Of a stretch of 64,000 bases of DNA, positions 16,222 through 25,849 are shown one piece after another (position 1 is the stretch's first letter; the number at the start of each line of letters is the position of its first letter). The notes below the pieces were generated by a model that was given only the letters and a program-made list of their open reading frames with translations, searched no databases and was not told the DNA's origin. This DNA comes from Pseudomonas putida (GTDB taxonomy: Bacteria; Pseudomonadota; Gammaproteobacteria; Pseudomonadales; Pseudomonadaceae), in NCBI RefSeq assembly GCF_001941965.1, contig NZ_MKZO01000015.1, positions 1-64,000 on the forward strand, given 5' to 3'. The translations under genes and the position numbers were made by a program.

Positions 16222-17676
16222 TCAGGGCTGACTGGCCACCGCGCCTTTAGGCTGCTTGTACAGATCCAGCAACACCTGGTCCAGCACCGCCGAAGCGCCC
16301 CAAGGCCGCGGGTCGTTGAGGATCGCCGTCACCGCCCAGGTGGTGCCGTTACTGTCACGGCTGAACCCGGCAATCGCCCGCACGGTGTTCAGGGTCCCGG
16401 TCTTGATATGCGCTTCGCCGGCCATCGCCGTGCGTTTCAGACGCTTGCGCATGGTGCCGTCCATGCCCGTCAGCGGCAGCGAGCTGATGAACTCCGCAGC
16501 ATAAGGACTCTTCCACGCCGACTGCAGCATGGTCGCCATCTCCCGCGCACTGACCCGCTCGGCACGGGACAGCCCGGAGCCGTTCTCCATCACTAGGTGC
16601 GAGGCGATGATGCCTTTCTTGGCCATCCACTGCCGTACCACCCGCTGCGCCGCCTTGGCATCATCGCCGTCGGCATCGGTACGGAAACGCTGGCCCAGGC
16701 TGAGGAACAGCTGCTGGGCCATGGTGTTGTTACTGTATTTGTTGATGTCGCGGATGATCTCCACCAGATCCGGCGAGAAGGCGCGGGCCAGCAGGCGGGC
16801 GTTCTTCGGCACGTCCTCGACCCGGCTGCGGCCCTGGATGGTGCCGCCCAGTTCGCTCCAGATCGCCCGCACCGCGCCAGCGGCGTAGGTCGGGTGGTCG
16901 AGCAGCGACAGGTAGGTCTGCGAGTTGCAGCCATCACCCAGTTGGCCAGTGACCGTGACGCTGACGCCATCGGCCTGGACCACCGGGTTGTAGCGCACAT
17001 CCCCCGTGCATTGCTTGCTGGCCACGGCCTTGACCTGGTTGTCGATGCGGATGCTGGCGATCGGCGGTTCCACCGAGACCAGCACGCGGCCGCCATCGTT
17101 GCGGGCGACGAAGCGCAGGGCCTTGAGGTTGACCAGCAGCGAGTCCGGCTTGACCAGGAACGGCTTGTTCTCGTCGCCGCCATCGTCGTTGAACTGCGGC
17201 AGTTGCGGCTGGATGAAGTGACTGCGGTCGAGCACCAGGTCGCCGGTGATGGTCTGCACGCCGTTGGCGCGCAGGTCGCGCATCAGCAACCAGAGCTTTT
17301 CCATGTTCAGCTTGGGATCGCCGCCACCCTTCAGGTACAGGTTGCCGTTGAGCACCCCGTTGCTCAGCGGGCCGTCGGCGTAGAACTCGGTTTTCCACTG
17401 GTAGGTCGGGCCGAGCATTTCCAGGGCGGCGTAGGTGGTGACCAGCTTCATGGTCGAGGCCGGGTTGACCGAGACATCGGCGTTGAAAATGGTCGGGGTG
17501 CCCGGGCCGTTGAGCGGGATCATCACCAGGGACAGGGCGGAGTCGTCGAGCTTGTTGGCCTTGAGCGCCTGTTGCACCTTGGGCGGCAGGCTGGAATTGG
17601 CGGGTGCGGCATGGGCCGGCAGGGCGAGGGGCAGGAGCAGGCCGGCGAACAGCAAGGAGCGGAGGGATGGGGTCAT
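16222..17676 (-). CDS. dacB: D-alanyl-D-alanine carboxypeptidase/endopeptidase (PBP4)
   Basis: This peptidase S13 of about 484 residues has a signal peptide ending near AHAAPA. The catalytic motif STMK lies near residue 75, an SNN motif in the middle (INKYSNNTMAQQ) and KTG in HIKTGTLNTV near residue 425. It trims and cleaves peptidoglycan cross-links in the periplasm. The start MTPSLRSLLFAGLL at 17676 precedes the signal peptide directly; longer in-frame starts would add an unlikely leader. Its 3' end touches a REP and tandem-repeat cluster. Confidence 0.94.
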   Translation of the reverse strand: MTPSLRSLLFAGLLLPLALPAHAAPANSSLPPKVQQALKANKLDDSALSLVMIPLNGPGTPTIFNADVSVNPASTMKLVTTYAALEMLGPTYQWKTEFYADGPLSNGVLNGNLYLKGGGDPKLNMEKLWLLMRDLRANGVQTITGDLVLDRSHFIQPQLPQFNDDGGDENKPFLVKPDSLLVNLKALRFVARNDGGRVLVSVEPPIASIRIDNQVKAVASKQCTGDVRYNPVVQADGVSVTVTGQLGDGCNSQTYLSLLDHPTYAAGAVRAIWSELGGTIQGRSRVEDVPKNARLLARAFSPDLVEIIRDINKYSNNTMAQQLFLSLGQRFRTDADGDDAKAAQRVVRQWMAKKGIIASHLVMENGSGLSRAERVSAREMATMLQSAWKSPYAAEFISSLPLTGMDGTMRKRLKRTAMAGEAHIKTGTLNTVRAIAGFSRDSNGTTWAVTAILNDPRPWGASAVLDQVLLDLYKQPKGAVASQP

Positions 17677-17892
17677 AAGCACGTGAACCCTGCATGCAGA
17701 AGGATGAAATGAAACGGGGCTGTACAGGATGATGGCCCCGGTTGAAAAAATGATAGCGCGCATTATGCCCCAAGCCTGTGCCGGCGTGCGTCGGGTTTGC
17801 GCGCAATGGTCGCGGTTTTGTCGGGTTTTCCCGGGCAGAAGGGTGGCGAAACTGGTAAAGTGCGCGGCGTTATTACTCAAGAGGATTGTTTC

Positions 17893-18234
17893 ATGGCTAC
17901 CAACCGTTCCCGCCGTCTGCGCAAAAAGCTCTGTGTAGACGAATTCCAGGAACTGGGTTTCGAGCTGAACCTGGGCTTCAAGGAAGACCTGAGCGATGAA
18001 GCCATCGACGCCTTCCTCGATGCATTCCTGGCTGAAGCCATGGATGCCAACGGCCTGGACTATGTAGGTGGCGACGACTTCGGTCTGGTCTGCCTGGCCA
18101 AGCGTGGCTCGGTCAACGAAGAGCAGCGCGCCGCCGTCGAAGCCTGGCTGAAAGGCCGCAGCGAGCTGACCAACATCGAGCTCAGCCCGCTGGTCGACGC
18201 CTGGTACCCGGAAAAGCCGATCAATCAGGCTTGA
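17893..18234 (+). CDS. yggL: YggL family 50S ribosome-binding protein
   Basis: This 113-residue acidic protein starts MATNRSRRLRKKLCVDEFQELGF, the typical YggL/DUF469 pattern of a basic N-terminus followed by an acidic domain (GLDYVGGDDFGLVC). YggL binds the 50S subunit in other proteobacteria. The ATG at 17893 follows AAGAGG at 17879-17884. It diverges from dacB and is monocistronic. Confidence 0.9.
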   Translation: MATNRSRRLRKKLCVDEFQELGFELNLGFKEDLSDEAIDAFLDAFLAEAMDANGLDYVGGDDFGLVCLAKRGSVNEEQRAAVEAWLKGRSELTNIELSPLVDAWYPEKPINQA

Positions 18235-18274
18235 TGGACGTTTCGCGGCAGCCCAAGGGCTGCCGCGTTGCTTT

Positions 18275-21200
18275 TCAGCCTTTGCCTTCCTCGCCGACGT
18301 CCGTCGCGTCCGGCAGACTCTCCAGGGTTTGCCGCAGGGTCTGGTCGACCCGCTTCATCTGATACAGCACTTGCCGCTTGCGCCGCCTGAGCACGGGCTC
18401 CGGAGCGTAGCGCGCACAGACTTCCTCGAGTTTTTCGCAGGCCAGGATCAGCTCTTCGGCCTGGACGATACGTGCCACCCCAAGAATCTGGTGGGCGACA
18501 TTTTTCAGCGGTTGCGGGTTGCCATGGGTATCGATGGCGCTGAGCCGTTGCTGGTCTTCCGGGCTGCTGCGCAGCAGGGTTTCCAGCAGGCGCCGCAGTT
18601 CCTGCGGGCAATCGCCGATGATCGGCTGCAGGCCACTGAGGTCAAGCAGGGCGGGGGCGCTTTGCAGCGGTACGCCGGCCAGGCGCTGGCCAAGGGTGTG
18701 CAGGCCGATGGGCTTGAGCAGGCAGTCGTCCATGCCGGCCTGCAGGCAGTGCTCGCGGACCTCCGGCTGGGCGTTGGCGGTATAGCCGAGGATGGTGCAG
18801 GGGGGGCGTTGCTGCTGGCGCTCCGCCTCGCGCACGGCCTGGGTGAACTGGTAGCCGTTCATGCCCGGCATGTTGCAGTCGACGATCAGTACATCGAAAC
18901 GTGCTTCGCGCCATAGCGCCAGGGCCTGCTCGCCGTTGTCGACGCAACGGTAGTGCACGCCGAGGAACTGCAGTTGCTGCGCCACCAGTTGCAGGTTGGC
19001 CGGATGGTCGTCCACCACCAGGACCTGCAAGCCGGCACTGGGCATCGGTGGTGCGGTCTCGCAGGGTTGTGGCTCGGCGCTTTCCGGCAGGCTGCGCAGG
19101 GGCAGGATGATGCGGATTTCCGTGCCTTCGCCGGGCTTGCTGAACAGGCTCAGCTTGCCGCCCATCATTTCGCACAGGCTGCGGCTGATCACCAGGCCCA
19201 GGCCGGTGCCGCTGCGCGCCTGGGCGCTGTCCGGCTCGACCTGGACGAAGGGCTGGAACAGGCGTTGCTGGTCGTCGGCGGAGATGCCCACGCCGGTGTC
19301 GCACACCGACAGCTCCAGTTGCAGGTCATGCCGGGCACTTTCGCCGCCTTCGGGCAGGCTGGAAAGGGCGAGGTCGATCCTGACCTGGCCCCAGGTGGTG
19401 AACTTGATCGCGTTGCTCACCAGGTTGGAGAGGATCTGCCGCACCCGCAGCGGGTCGAGCAGCACGTCGCGGTTGGCGCTGCGGGAGATGATCAGGTTGA
19501 GTTCCAGGCCTTTGTCCCGGGCCAGGCCCTCGAAGACCTGGCCCACCGCCTGCACCAGCTGCGCCGGATTGGCCCGCTCGGGGCTGAGGTTGAGGTGCCC
19601 GGACTCGATGCGGGCGATATCGAGGATATCGCCGATCAGCGCCAGAAGGTCGCGGGCCGAGCGGTAGGCAACCTCGATGGCCGGGCGCTCCTGCTCGGGG
19701 TCGCCGGTGCGCTTGAGGGCCAGTTCGAGCATGCCGATCAGGGCGTTCATCGGTGTGCGGATTTCGTGGCTCATGGTCGCCAGGAACACGCTTTTCGCGC
19801 GGTTGGCCGCATCGGCCTGCTCCTTGGCCAGGCGCAGGTCATGGATCAGTTGGCGGCGCTCGCTGATATCCAGCCAGCCACCGATGATGCCCTTCACCTC
19901 GCCGAGGGAGTCGCGGTAGGGCAGGACCCAGTGATAGATGGTCTGCTCGGTGTCCTTGAGCATCAGCGGGCGGTCGACGATCAGTGGCCGGCCCTCGTTC
20001 ATCACCCGCAGGTAATCGGCCTGGATCTTGCGCGCATCGTCGCTGACGCCCAGGGGCGCTTCGTGGATCGACTTGCCCAGGACCGCCTCGAGCTTCACGC
20101 CGATGGCCTGCAGGTAGCTGTCGTTGCAGGTCTGCAGCAGGCCCTCGCGATCGCGGACATAGATGGGGTGGGGAGTGCCGTTGACCATCGCGCGCATGAA
20201 TTCGAGCTGGTCGCTCAGGGCCCGCTCGGCGGCCTCGCGTTGCTTGATCTGGCGACGCATCCAGGCATTCCAGGCCAAAGACAGGAGCAACAGGACCAGG
20301 GTGCCGAGGATGATCTTGAGGATGCTTTGCTGGTGGCTCTGCCAGTAGGAGTAGGAGCCGCTGTAGCTGCGCCAGCGGCTGTTGATAATGCCCATTTCCT
20401 CGGGGACGATGCTGGTCAGGGCCTTGTCGATGATCGACGCCAGTTCCGGATCATGGCGTGAGGTGGCCAGGGAGAAGGTCGCCGGGATATCGCTGACGGT
20501 GGCACGGATCACCAGGTGACGCTGGGTGGTCAGGTTGAAGTTGGCGTTGATCAGCGCCATGACCATGCCGTCCACCTGGCGGTTGCTCAACATGCCGGCG
20601 GCGGCGGCGGTGTCCTCGGTGGAGACCAGTTGGATATCCGGATAGCGCTGGCGGATGCCTTCGTTGAGCAGGTTGCCGCGACTGACGGCGAGGCGCCGGC
20701 CTTGCAGTTGTTCGAGGGACTGGGGCGCGTCCTTGCCGTCGCGGGTGACCAGGACGTAGGAGTTTTCCAGGTACGGACGGCTGATATGCAGTTCCGCTTC
20801 GCGTTCCGGGCTGCTGGAAATGGCTGCGATCAGCTCGGCGTGGTCGTGCTTGACCTGGTCGATCATGTCGCTGATGCCGTTGCTGCGCTTGATCTCGAAA
20901 TGCAGGCCGGTGCGCAGGCGGATCAGTTCCAGCAGGTCGGCGGCGATGCCCCGCAGGTTGCCGGAGCGGTCGAAGAAGGTCAGCGGTGCGGCGTGTTCGT
21001 CCACCGTGACCCGCACCACCGGATTCTTCTCCAGCCATTGCTCCTCGCTGGGTGACAGTTGCAGCTTGCGGTCGGTGAACAGCATGCTGCTGCCGGCGCT
21101 CCAGCGCTGGAAAATGCTGGCGCGGGTGGTACTGGTGACCGCTTCGAGGGTCTTGTTGACCAGGGTCAGCAGGATCTGCTCGTTCTGCTGCACGGCGAAG

Positions 21201-21916
21201 CCGAAGCCGGTGGCCTCGTGCTTGGCGAAATTGGCCATCTTCAGATTGCGCAGGTGGCTCTGGTTGAGCAGGTAGTGGGTCGACAGGGTGTCGCCGAGGA
21301 ACACGTCGGCCTGGTCGAAGGCCACCGCATTGAGGGCGTTGTGGTAGGAACTGTAGGTGCGGATGCTGGCGTAGGGATAGGTAGCGCGCACATCGGCCAG
21401 CGGCAGGTAGTGCTCGATCATGCTCAGGCGCAGGTCCTTGAGCCCGGTATCCAGTGGCCGGGTCTCGTTTTCCCGGGTCACCAGTACCGGCTGGTCCTCG
21501 GCGTAGGGCTGCGACAGGACCACGCCGGGGACGGCAAGGTCGTAGCTGTTGGCGCTGCCCAGCAGATCGATGCGCCCGGCGACCAGGGCCTGCAGCGCCA
21601 GGTCGCGGCTGGCGAAGCGCTGGATCCGCACCGGCAGGCCGAGGGTGGCGCCGAGCAGGCCGGCGTAGTCGGCGGTGACGCCTTCGTAGTCGCGACCGCT
21701 GGCGGTCAGGTCGAAGGGCGGGTAGTCCGGTGCCGACACGCCCAGGACCAGCTCGCGATGGTTGTGCAGCCAGGCCTGCTGTGCCGGTGTCAGGGCGATC
21801 CGCAGCGGCACCTGGGCGCTGCGGCTGAACAACTTGAGGGTGTCTTGCGCCGGCGGGTTCGCCAGCGCCTGCCCGGGGCCGAGGCCGAGCAGCAAGGCAA
21901 GCAACAGGGCTTTCAT
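18275..21916 (-). CDS. BvgS-like unorthodox hybrid sensor kinase
   Basis: This 1213-residue protein has a signal peptide (1-19) and two periplasmic solute-binding (SBP_bac_3, Venus-flytrap) domains at about 45-275 and 300-515. One membrane segment (about 540-560), a PAS domain (about 580-700), a HisKA domain with H in MSHEIRTPMN (near 717) and an ATPase domain with GTGLGL follow. A receiver (D near 1011 in VDCNMPGMNG) and a C-terminal HPt domain (H near 1139 in VAHQILGVAR) complete it. This is the BvgS/EvgS architecture with a full phosphorelay. Its ATG overlaps the stop of the response-regulator gene by four bases. The ligand is unknown; paired flytrap domains often sense small organic ions or amino acids. 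Confidence 0.93.
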   Translation of the reverse strand: MKALLLALLLGLGPGQALANPPAQDTLKLFSRSAQVPLRIALTPAQQAWLHNHRELVLGVSAPDYPPFDLTASGRDYEGVTADYAGLLGATLGLPVRIQRFASRDLALQALVAGRIDLLGSANSYDLAVPGVVLSQPYAEDQPVLVTRENETRPLDTGLKDLRLSMIEHYLPLADVRATYPYASIRTYSSYHNALNAVAFDQADVFLGDTLSTHYLLNQSHLRNLKMANFAKHEATGFGFAVQQNEQILLTLVNKTLEAVTSTTRASIFQRWSAGSSMLFTDRKLQLSPSEEQWLEKNPVVRVTVDEHAAPLTFFDRSGNLRGIAADLLELIRLRTGLHFEIKRSNGISDMIDQVKHDHAELIAAISSSPEREAELHISRPYLENSYVLVTRDGKDAPQSLEQLQGRRLAVSRGNLLNEGIRQRYPDIQLVSTEDTAAAAGMLSNRQVDGMVMALINANFNLTTQRHLVIRATVSDIPATFSLATSRHDPELASIIDKALTSIVPEEMGIINSRWRSYSGSYSYWQSHQQSILKIILGTLVLLLLSLAWNAWMRRQIKQREAAERALSDQLEFMRAMVNGTPHPIYVRDREGLLQTCNDSYLQAIGVKLEAVLGKSIHEAPLGVSDDARKIQADYLRVMNEGRPLIVDRPLMLKDTEQTIYHWVLPYRDSLGEVKGIIGGWLDISERRQLIHDLRLAKEQADAANRAKSVFLATMSHEIRTPMNALIGMLELALKRTGDPEQERPAIEVAYRSARDLLALIGDILDIARIESGHLNLSPERANPAQLVQAVGQVFEGLARDKGLELNLIISRSANRDVLLDPLRVRQILSNLVSNAIKFTTWGQVRIDLALSSLPEGGESARHDLQLELSVCDTGVGISADDQQRLFQPFVQVEPDSAQARSGTGLGLVISRSLCEMMGGKLSLFSKPGEGTEIRIILPLRSLPESAEPQPCETAPPMPSAGLQVLVVDDHPANLQLVAQQLQFLGVHYRCVDNGEQALALWREARFDVLIVDCNMPGMNGYQFTQAVREAERQQQRPPCTILGYTANAQPEVREHCLQAGMDDCLLKPIGLHTLGQRLAGVPLQSAPALLDLSGLQPIIGDCPQELRRLLETLLRSSPEDQQRLSAIDTHGNPQPLKNVAHQILGVARIVQAEELILACEKLEEVCARYAPEPVLRRRKRQVLYQMKRVDQTLRQTLESLPDATDVGEEGKG

Positions 21917-22539
21917 ACCAGCTCGTTGCGCTTGGCCATTTCGATCAGCTCCACCAGCGAGCGCGCCCTGAGTTTGTGCATCAGGCGCTTCTTGTAGGTG
22001 CTGACGGTCTTGTTGCTGAGGAACATGCCCTCGGCGATTTCCTTGTTGCTGCGGCCCTGGGCGAACAGTTGCAGGACCATCAGCTCGCGGTCGTTCACCA
22101 ATTTGAAGCGTTCTATTTCTTCGGGGATATCAAGCTGCTGGCGCAACGGGATGATGGTCTGGCTGGGGAAGTAGTTATAGCCGGAAAGTACCGCGCGAAT
22201 GGCACTCAAGAGTTCACTGAGGTCTTCCTGCTTGCAGACATAGCCGCAGGCACCGGAGAGCATGCAGCGGATGGCGAACAGCGCCGGCGATTGCGCGGTG
22301 AGCACCAGGATCTTCAGCGACAATGACATGGTGTTGAAGCGCGACAGCACCTCAAGGCCGTCCAGGCGGGGGATGCCGATATCGAGGATGACCAGGTCCG
22401 GCGGGCTCTCGCGGACCATCTGCATGGCGTCGACGCCGTTATCGGACTCCCCGGCGATCCGATAGCCTTCGTTCTCCAGCAGCATTCGCAGGGCCAGGCG
22501 AATGACAGGATGGTCATCGACAATAAATACAGAGTGCAT
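21913..22539 (-). CDS. NarL/BvgA-type response regulator
   Basis: This regulator of about 208 residues has a receiver domain (MHSVFIVDDHPVIRLALRML, phospho-acceptor in LVILDIGIP) and a LuxR-type helix-turn-helix (about 140-205, FAQGRSNKEIAEGMFLSNK and VSTYKKRLMHKL). ATG at 22539 is preferred over TTG 22545 because GGAAG lies eight bases upstream. It is translationally coupled to the BvgS-like kinase. A BvgA-type inverted heptamer lies 91 bp upstream, suggesting autoregulation. Confidence 0.93.
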   Translation of the reverse strand: MHSVFIVDDHPVIRLALRMLLENEGYRIAGESDNGVDAMQMVRESPPDLVILDIGIPRLDGLEVLSRFNTMSLSLKILVLTAQSPALFAIRCMLSGACGYVCKQEDLSELLSAIRAVLSGYNYFPSQTIIPLRQQLDIPEEIERFKLVNDRELMVLQLFAQGRSNKEIAEGMFLSNKTVSTYKKRLMHKLRARSLVELIEMAKRNELV

Positions 22540-22629
22540 GCTCAATCTTCCAAAGGAATGCTTGTAGAGGCCGCACCATAGCCCAGATAAGAAGCCTGCA
22601 CGTAAATAGAGTGGGGGTCAGCTTTAATA

Positions 22630-22658
22630 TAGGAAATTTCCTACTTTGTATTTTCTTA
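22630..22658 (-). promoter_or_regulatory. BvgA-type inverted heptamer upstream of the response regulator
   Basis: TAGGAAATTTCCTA at 22630-22643 is a perfect palindrome of the heptamer TTTCCTA, the published high-affinity BvgA half-site. A further match, TTTCTTA, lies at 22652-22658, with CTTTGTA between. The surrounding DNA is markedly AT-rich compared with the window. Confidence 0.6.
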
Positions 22659-22750
22659 ATGGCTACAAAGTTGTTTGGGAAGTTTCCATTTTTAGTGCAG
22701 GAAGATGGAGGCAAAGAGCCATGCTCCATATCGTTATACGGAACAACACG

Positions 22751-22832
22751 GACCCTGTGGGAGCTGGCTTGCCAGCGATAGCTTTGGTGAATTCACTATG
22801 GCAATCGCTGGCAAGCCAGCTCCCACAGGGTC
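22751..22832. repeat. REP doublet (REPIN) upstream of the response regulator
   Basis: Two REP arms in perfect inversion (GACCCTGTGGGAGC... and its complement) are separated by about 26 bases. The doublet lies between the AT-rich regulatory region and the end of the dNTPase gene. Confidence 0.93.
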
Positions 22833-22851
22833 CGAGTAGTCCTTTCGAATA

Positions 22852-24183
22852 TCAGATCGGGCTCGACCGCCCCGTCATCTCCCGCGCCATCTCGCTGGCG
22901 TAGCTGTCGGTCATTCCGGCGATGAAGTCGATCATCCGCAGGAACGCCGCATGCAGCGAGCCATTCGGATCCGGCGCGTTGTTGCCGAGCAGGTCGAGGA
23001 TGCGCCGGTGCTTGAATGACGGGCTACGTCCGCCATGCTGCTCCAGGGCAGCGCCACAGAAGGAGTTGAGGAGAATCTCCAGGGTGGTGTAGGCACCGAT
23101 CTCGTGCAGGGTCTTGCGCTTGTCCTGGAAGATCTTCTTGCGCGCAATGTCCTTGGCCTGCAGCACGCAGCGCTTGGCCGGGCCGTCCATGTGCTCCACC
23201 AGGTCGCCCTGCAGGGTACCGGCCAGCAGCGCCTCCTGCTGCTCGACGAAGGCCCGCGCCGCGGCGTTGGTCAGGTGCTCGATGGCCTTGCCACGGAGGA
23301 TCGCCAGCTTGCGCCGCCGCGAGTCCTGCGGGCCGAGCTGGCGGTAGGTTTCCGGCAGGTCGTCGCCCACCAGGCCGAGCAACAGCGCTTCCACCTCGGG
23401 ATAGTCCAGCAGGTCCATCTCCAGGCCATCTTCCAGGTCGATCAGGGCGTAGCAGATGTCATCCGCCGCCTCCATCAGGTACACCAGCGGATGCCGGGCC
23501 CAGCGCTGGTTGTCCAGCAGCGGCAGGCCGAGCTTGTGGGCGATCTGCTCGAGCAGCGGCAGCTCGCTCTGGTAGCAGCCGAACTTGTGCTTCTTGTAGC
23601 CGAGGGCATCGGCGTGGCGCGCGGTCCAGGGGTATTTCAGGTAGGTGCCGAGGGTGGCGTAGGTCAGCCGCGTGCCGCCGTCGAACTGGTGGTATTCCAG
23701 TTGGGTCAGCACGCGGAAACCCTGGGCGTTGCCTTCGAAGTTGAGGAAGTCGGCGCGTTCGGCATCACTCATGCCGTCCAGCCAGCCACGGCCGGCGGCC
23801 TGCTGGAACCAGTGGCGGATGGCGTCTTCGCCGGAGTGGCCAAAAGGCGGGTTGCCGATGTCATGGGCCAGGCAGGCGGACTGCACGACCATGCCCAGGT
23901 CACTCGGCTCGCACCAGTCCGGCAGGGCCTCGCGCAGGGTTTCGCCGACGCGCATGCCCAGCGAGCGGCCGACGCAGCTGACTTCCAGGGAGTGGGTCAG
24001 GCGGGTGTGGATATGGTCGTTGCTGGTGACCGGATGCACCTGGGTCTTGCGCCCCAGGCGGCGGAAGGCGCCGGAGAAGATGATGCGGTCATGGTCCTTG
24101 TGGAACGGGCTGCGGCCCAGTTCCTCGGAGCTGTGCAGGGTTTTGCCGAGGCGTTCACGGGTAAGCAGGGTGTGCCAGTCCAA
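22852..24183 (-). CDS. dGTPase-like deoxynucleotide triphosphohydrolase
   Basis: This 443-residue HD-domain protein matches the Dgt-like family that hydrolyses dNTPs to nucleosides and tripolyphosphate. The family start ([14 protein letters not shown]), the [11 protein letters not shown] segment, [13 protein letters not shown] and the HD motif [17 protein letters not shown] are present. The start is a TTG at 24183, supported by GGAGG six bases upstream and by the usual family length; no ATG fits. It lies downstream of the EAL gene on the same strand (78-bp gap). Confidence 0.9.
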   Translation of the reverse strand: MDWHTLLTRERLGKTLHSSEELGRSPFHKDHDRIIFSGAFRRLGRKTQVHPVTSNDHIHTRLTHSLEVSCVGRSLGMRVGETLREALPDWCEPSDLGMVVQSACLAHDIGNPPFGHSGEDAIRHWFQQAAGRGWLDGMSDAERADFLNFEGNAQGFRVLTQLEYHQFDGGTRLTYATLGTYLKYPWTARHADALGYKKHKFGCYQSELPLLEQIAHKLGLPLLDNQRWARHPLVYLMEAADDICYALIDLEDGLEMDLLDYPEVEALLLGLVGDDLPETYRQLGPQDSRRRKLAILRGKAIEHLTNAAARAFVEQQEALLAGTLQGDLVEHMDGPAKRCVLQAKDIARKKIFQDKRKTLHEIGAYTTLEILLNSFCGAALEQHGGRSPSFKHRRILDLLGNNAPDPNGSLHAAFLRMIDFIAGMTDSYASEMAREMTGRSSPI

Positions 24184-24261
24184 GGCCAGCCTCCATAAAT
24201 AAAGAGCCCATAACAAAGGGCAAGGGCCTAGCTTCCCGTTTTCCAGGCCCCCGCCGCAAGC

Positions 24262-25425
24262 TCAAAGTCCGGCGGCGTCGACATCGATCAGTAACAACCG
24301 GCGTCCGCTGTCGAAAAACTGCCCTGCGGTCAGGCAGTACTGGTTGGTCGTCGCATCGCGGTAGGTGTTGGACAGGATCAGCCGCCGCTCGTCCCAGCCC
24401 TCGGCCAGCAGGTGGTAGAAGTAGGGGCGCCACGACCAGTTGTGCCCCAGGTAGCTGGAGTCTACGTGCCAGCCCTGCTGGCGCCATTCCAGGTTCGGTG
24501 TCAGTTGGGTGCCGTGGCGGTCGCAGAGGAAGAAGCGCAGCAGCCAGGGATAGGCCTTGAGGTCCGGCAGTTCCTCCAGCGAGGCATTGGCCATGACCCA
24601 GCGCTGCAACTGCGGCATCAGCTCCACCAGTTGCTGGCGCCGCTGCATCAGCCTGGCGCGCTCGGCCAGCTTGCTCTGTACGTACTGCTCGCGCAGTTGG
24701 GCGAAGCGCCCGGCGAAGGTCTGCGCCGGGAAGAACCCGGGCTCGGCACCGGCGAAGAGAAACCCTTGCAGGTAGCGCGCACCGCATTCCAGGGCGAAGT
24801 TCAGCTCGGCCTCGGTCTCGACGCCCTCGGCGATGATCACGCAGCCGGTTTTCTCGGCCATCTGCGCCAGGGCCTTGACCACCTCGCTGCTGGGACCGCC
24901 GCGGGCCGCTGCCTGGAACAGGCGCATATCCAGCTTGAGGATGTCCGGCTGCAGCGACAGTACCCGGTCCAGTTGCGAGTAGCCGGCGCCGAAGTCGTCG
25001 ATGGCCACTCGTGCCCCGGCTTCGCGGTAGCGCTGCACCACCATGGCCAGGCGCTCGCGATCGCCGCCGGTCTCGGTGATCTCGAACACCACCCGCCGCG
25101 GATCGACGCCTTGCTGCTGCAGTTGTACCAGGCTTGGCAGGGGGTCGCCGGGTTGCACTTCGCTGACCCAGCGCGGCGAGATATTGAGGCTGAGGAACCA
25201 GTCTTCGGGAGCCTGGTGGAATTGTCTGAAAGCCTGTTCCCGCAGGGTCCGGTCGAGTTTCAGCAACTCGGCGGAGGGGATGTTCGGGTCGTTGAACAGC
25301 GGCCCCACCGAACGCAGTTGGCCATCGCCCCGGCGCAGGCGGCCCAGGGCTTCGACGCCAGCGATACGGCCAGTGGCGGTGTCGATGAACGGCTGGAAAC
25401 AGGCGAGCGGTTGCTCGTCGGACAC
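24262..25425 (-). CDS. c-di-GMP phosphodiesterase, EAL domain with YkuI_C-like sensor
   Basis: This 387-residue cytoplasmic protein has an N-terminal EAL domain (about 1-240) with the catalytic set intact: GVEALGR, LNIS, FEITE, IDDFGAGYSQLD, LKLDM, AEGVETEAE and LQGFLF. A C-terminal region (about 250-385) has the aromatic-rich look of a YkuI_C/PAS-like sensor (LGHNWSWRPYFYHLLAEG). It should degrade c-di-GMP. The start is GTG 25425 with AGGAG six bases upstream. It may offset the GGDEF enzyme encoded 9 kb away, but no direct link is visible. Confidence 0.9.
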   Translation of the reverse strand: MSDEQPLACFQPFIDTATGRIAGVEALGRLRRGDGQLRSVGPLFNDPNIPSAELLKLDRTLREQAFRQFHQAPEDWFLSLNISPRWVSEVQPGDPLPSLVQLQQQGVDPRRVVFEITETGGDRERLAMVVQRYREAGARVAIDDFGAGYSQLDRVLSLQPDILKLDMRLFQAAARGGPSSEVVKALAQMAEKTGCVIIAEGVETEAELNFALECGARYLQGFLFAGAEPGFFPAQTFAGRFAQLREQYVQSKLAERARLMQRRQQLVELMPQLQRWVMANASLEELPDLKAYPWLLRFFLCDRHGTQLTPNLEWRQQGWHVDSSYLGHNWSWRPYFYHLLAEGWDERRLILSNTYRDATTNQYCLTAGQFFDSGRRLLLIDVDAAGL

Positions 25426-25504
25426 GGCGACTCCTTGTTGTTCTAGAACGCAGAAGGGTGGCGGACCACCCGGTCAGCGTTCTGCAAGAATGCCGCCAGT
25501 TCGC

Positions 25505-25849
25505 TTACGGGCGTTTCGGCGGCTGCTGCATGAACAGGCGAATCAATGGCAGAAGGCTACTGGTGAGCTTGGTCAGCCGGCTCAGGTTGCCGCTGCGCGC
25601 GCCCTTGCCGGTGATGAAACCCAGCAGGACCACGGCACCGATGCCCCACAGCGGCGCATGCTTGATCCCCAGGCCGCCTTGCAGCCCGCTGTGCAGGCTG
25701 TCACCCATGCTGCGCAGGCGCGTCAGGGGTTGCAGGGCATTGCCGGCTTCGTTGCGGATTTCCTGGCGGTGCATTTCCATGCGCAGGCGCACCATGGCCT
25801 TGCGCAATTCACGGCGGTCGGTGGTCTGGGGCAGTTCAGGCAGGCTCAT
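25505..25849 (-). CDS. small membrane protein, YqjK position in a yqjDEK-like operon
   Basis: This 114-residue protein starts with a charged helix (RRELRKAMVRLRMEMHRQEIRNE) and has one likely membrane segment (PLWGIGAVVLLGFITGKG). Its start overlaps the stop of the upstream gene by four bases. I do not recognise the family directly. Its place after DUF883 and DUF1469 genes matches yqjK of the enterobacterial yqjDEK operon. Confidence 0.75.
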   Translation of the reverse strand: MSLPELPQTTDRRELRKAMVRLRMEMHRQEIRNEAGNALQPLTRLRSMGDSLHSGLQGGLGIKHAPLWGIGAVVLLGFITGKGARSGNLSRLTKLTSSLLPLIRLFMQQPPKRP

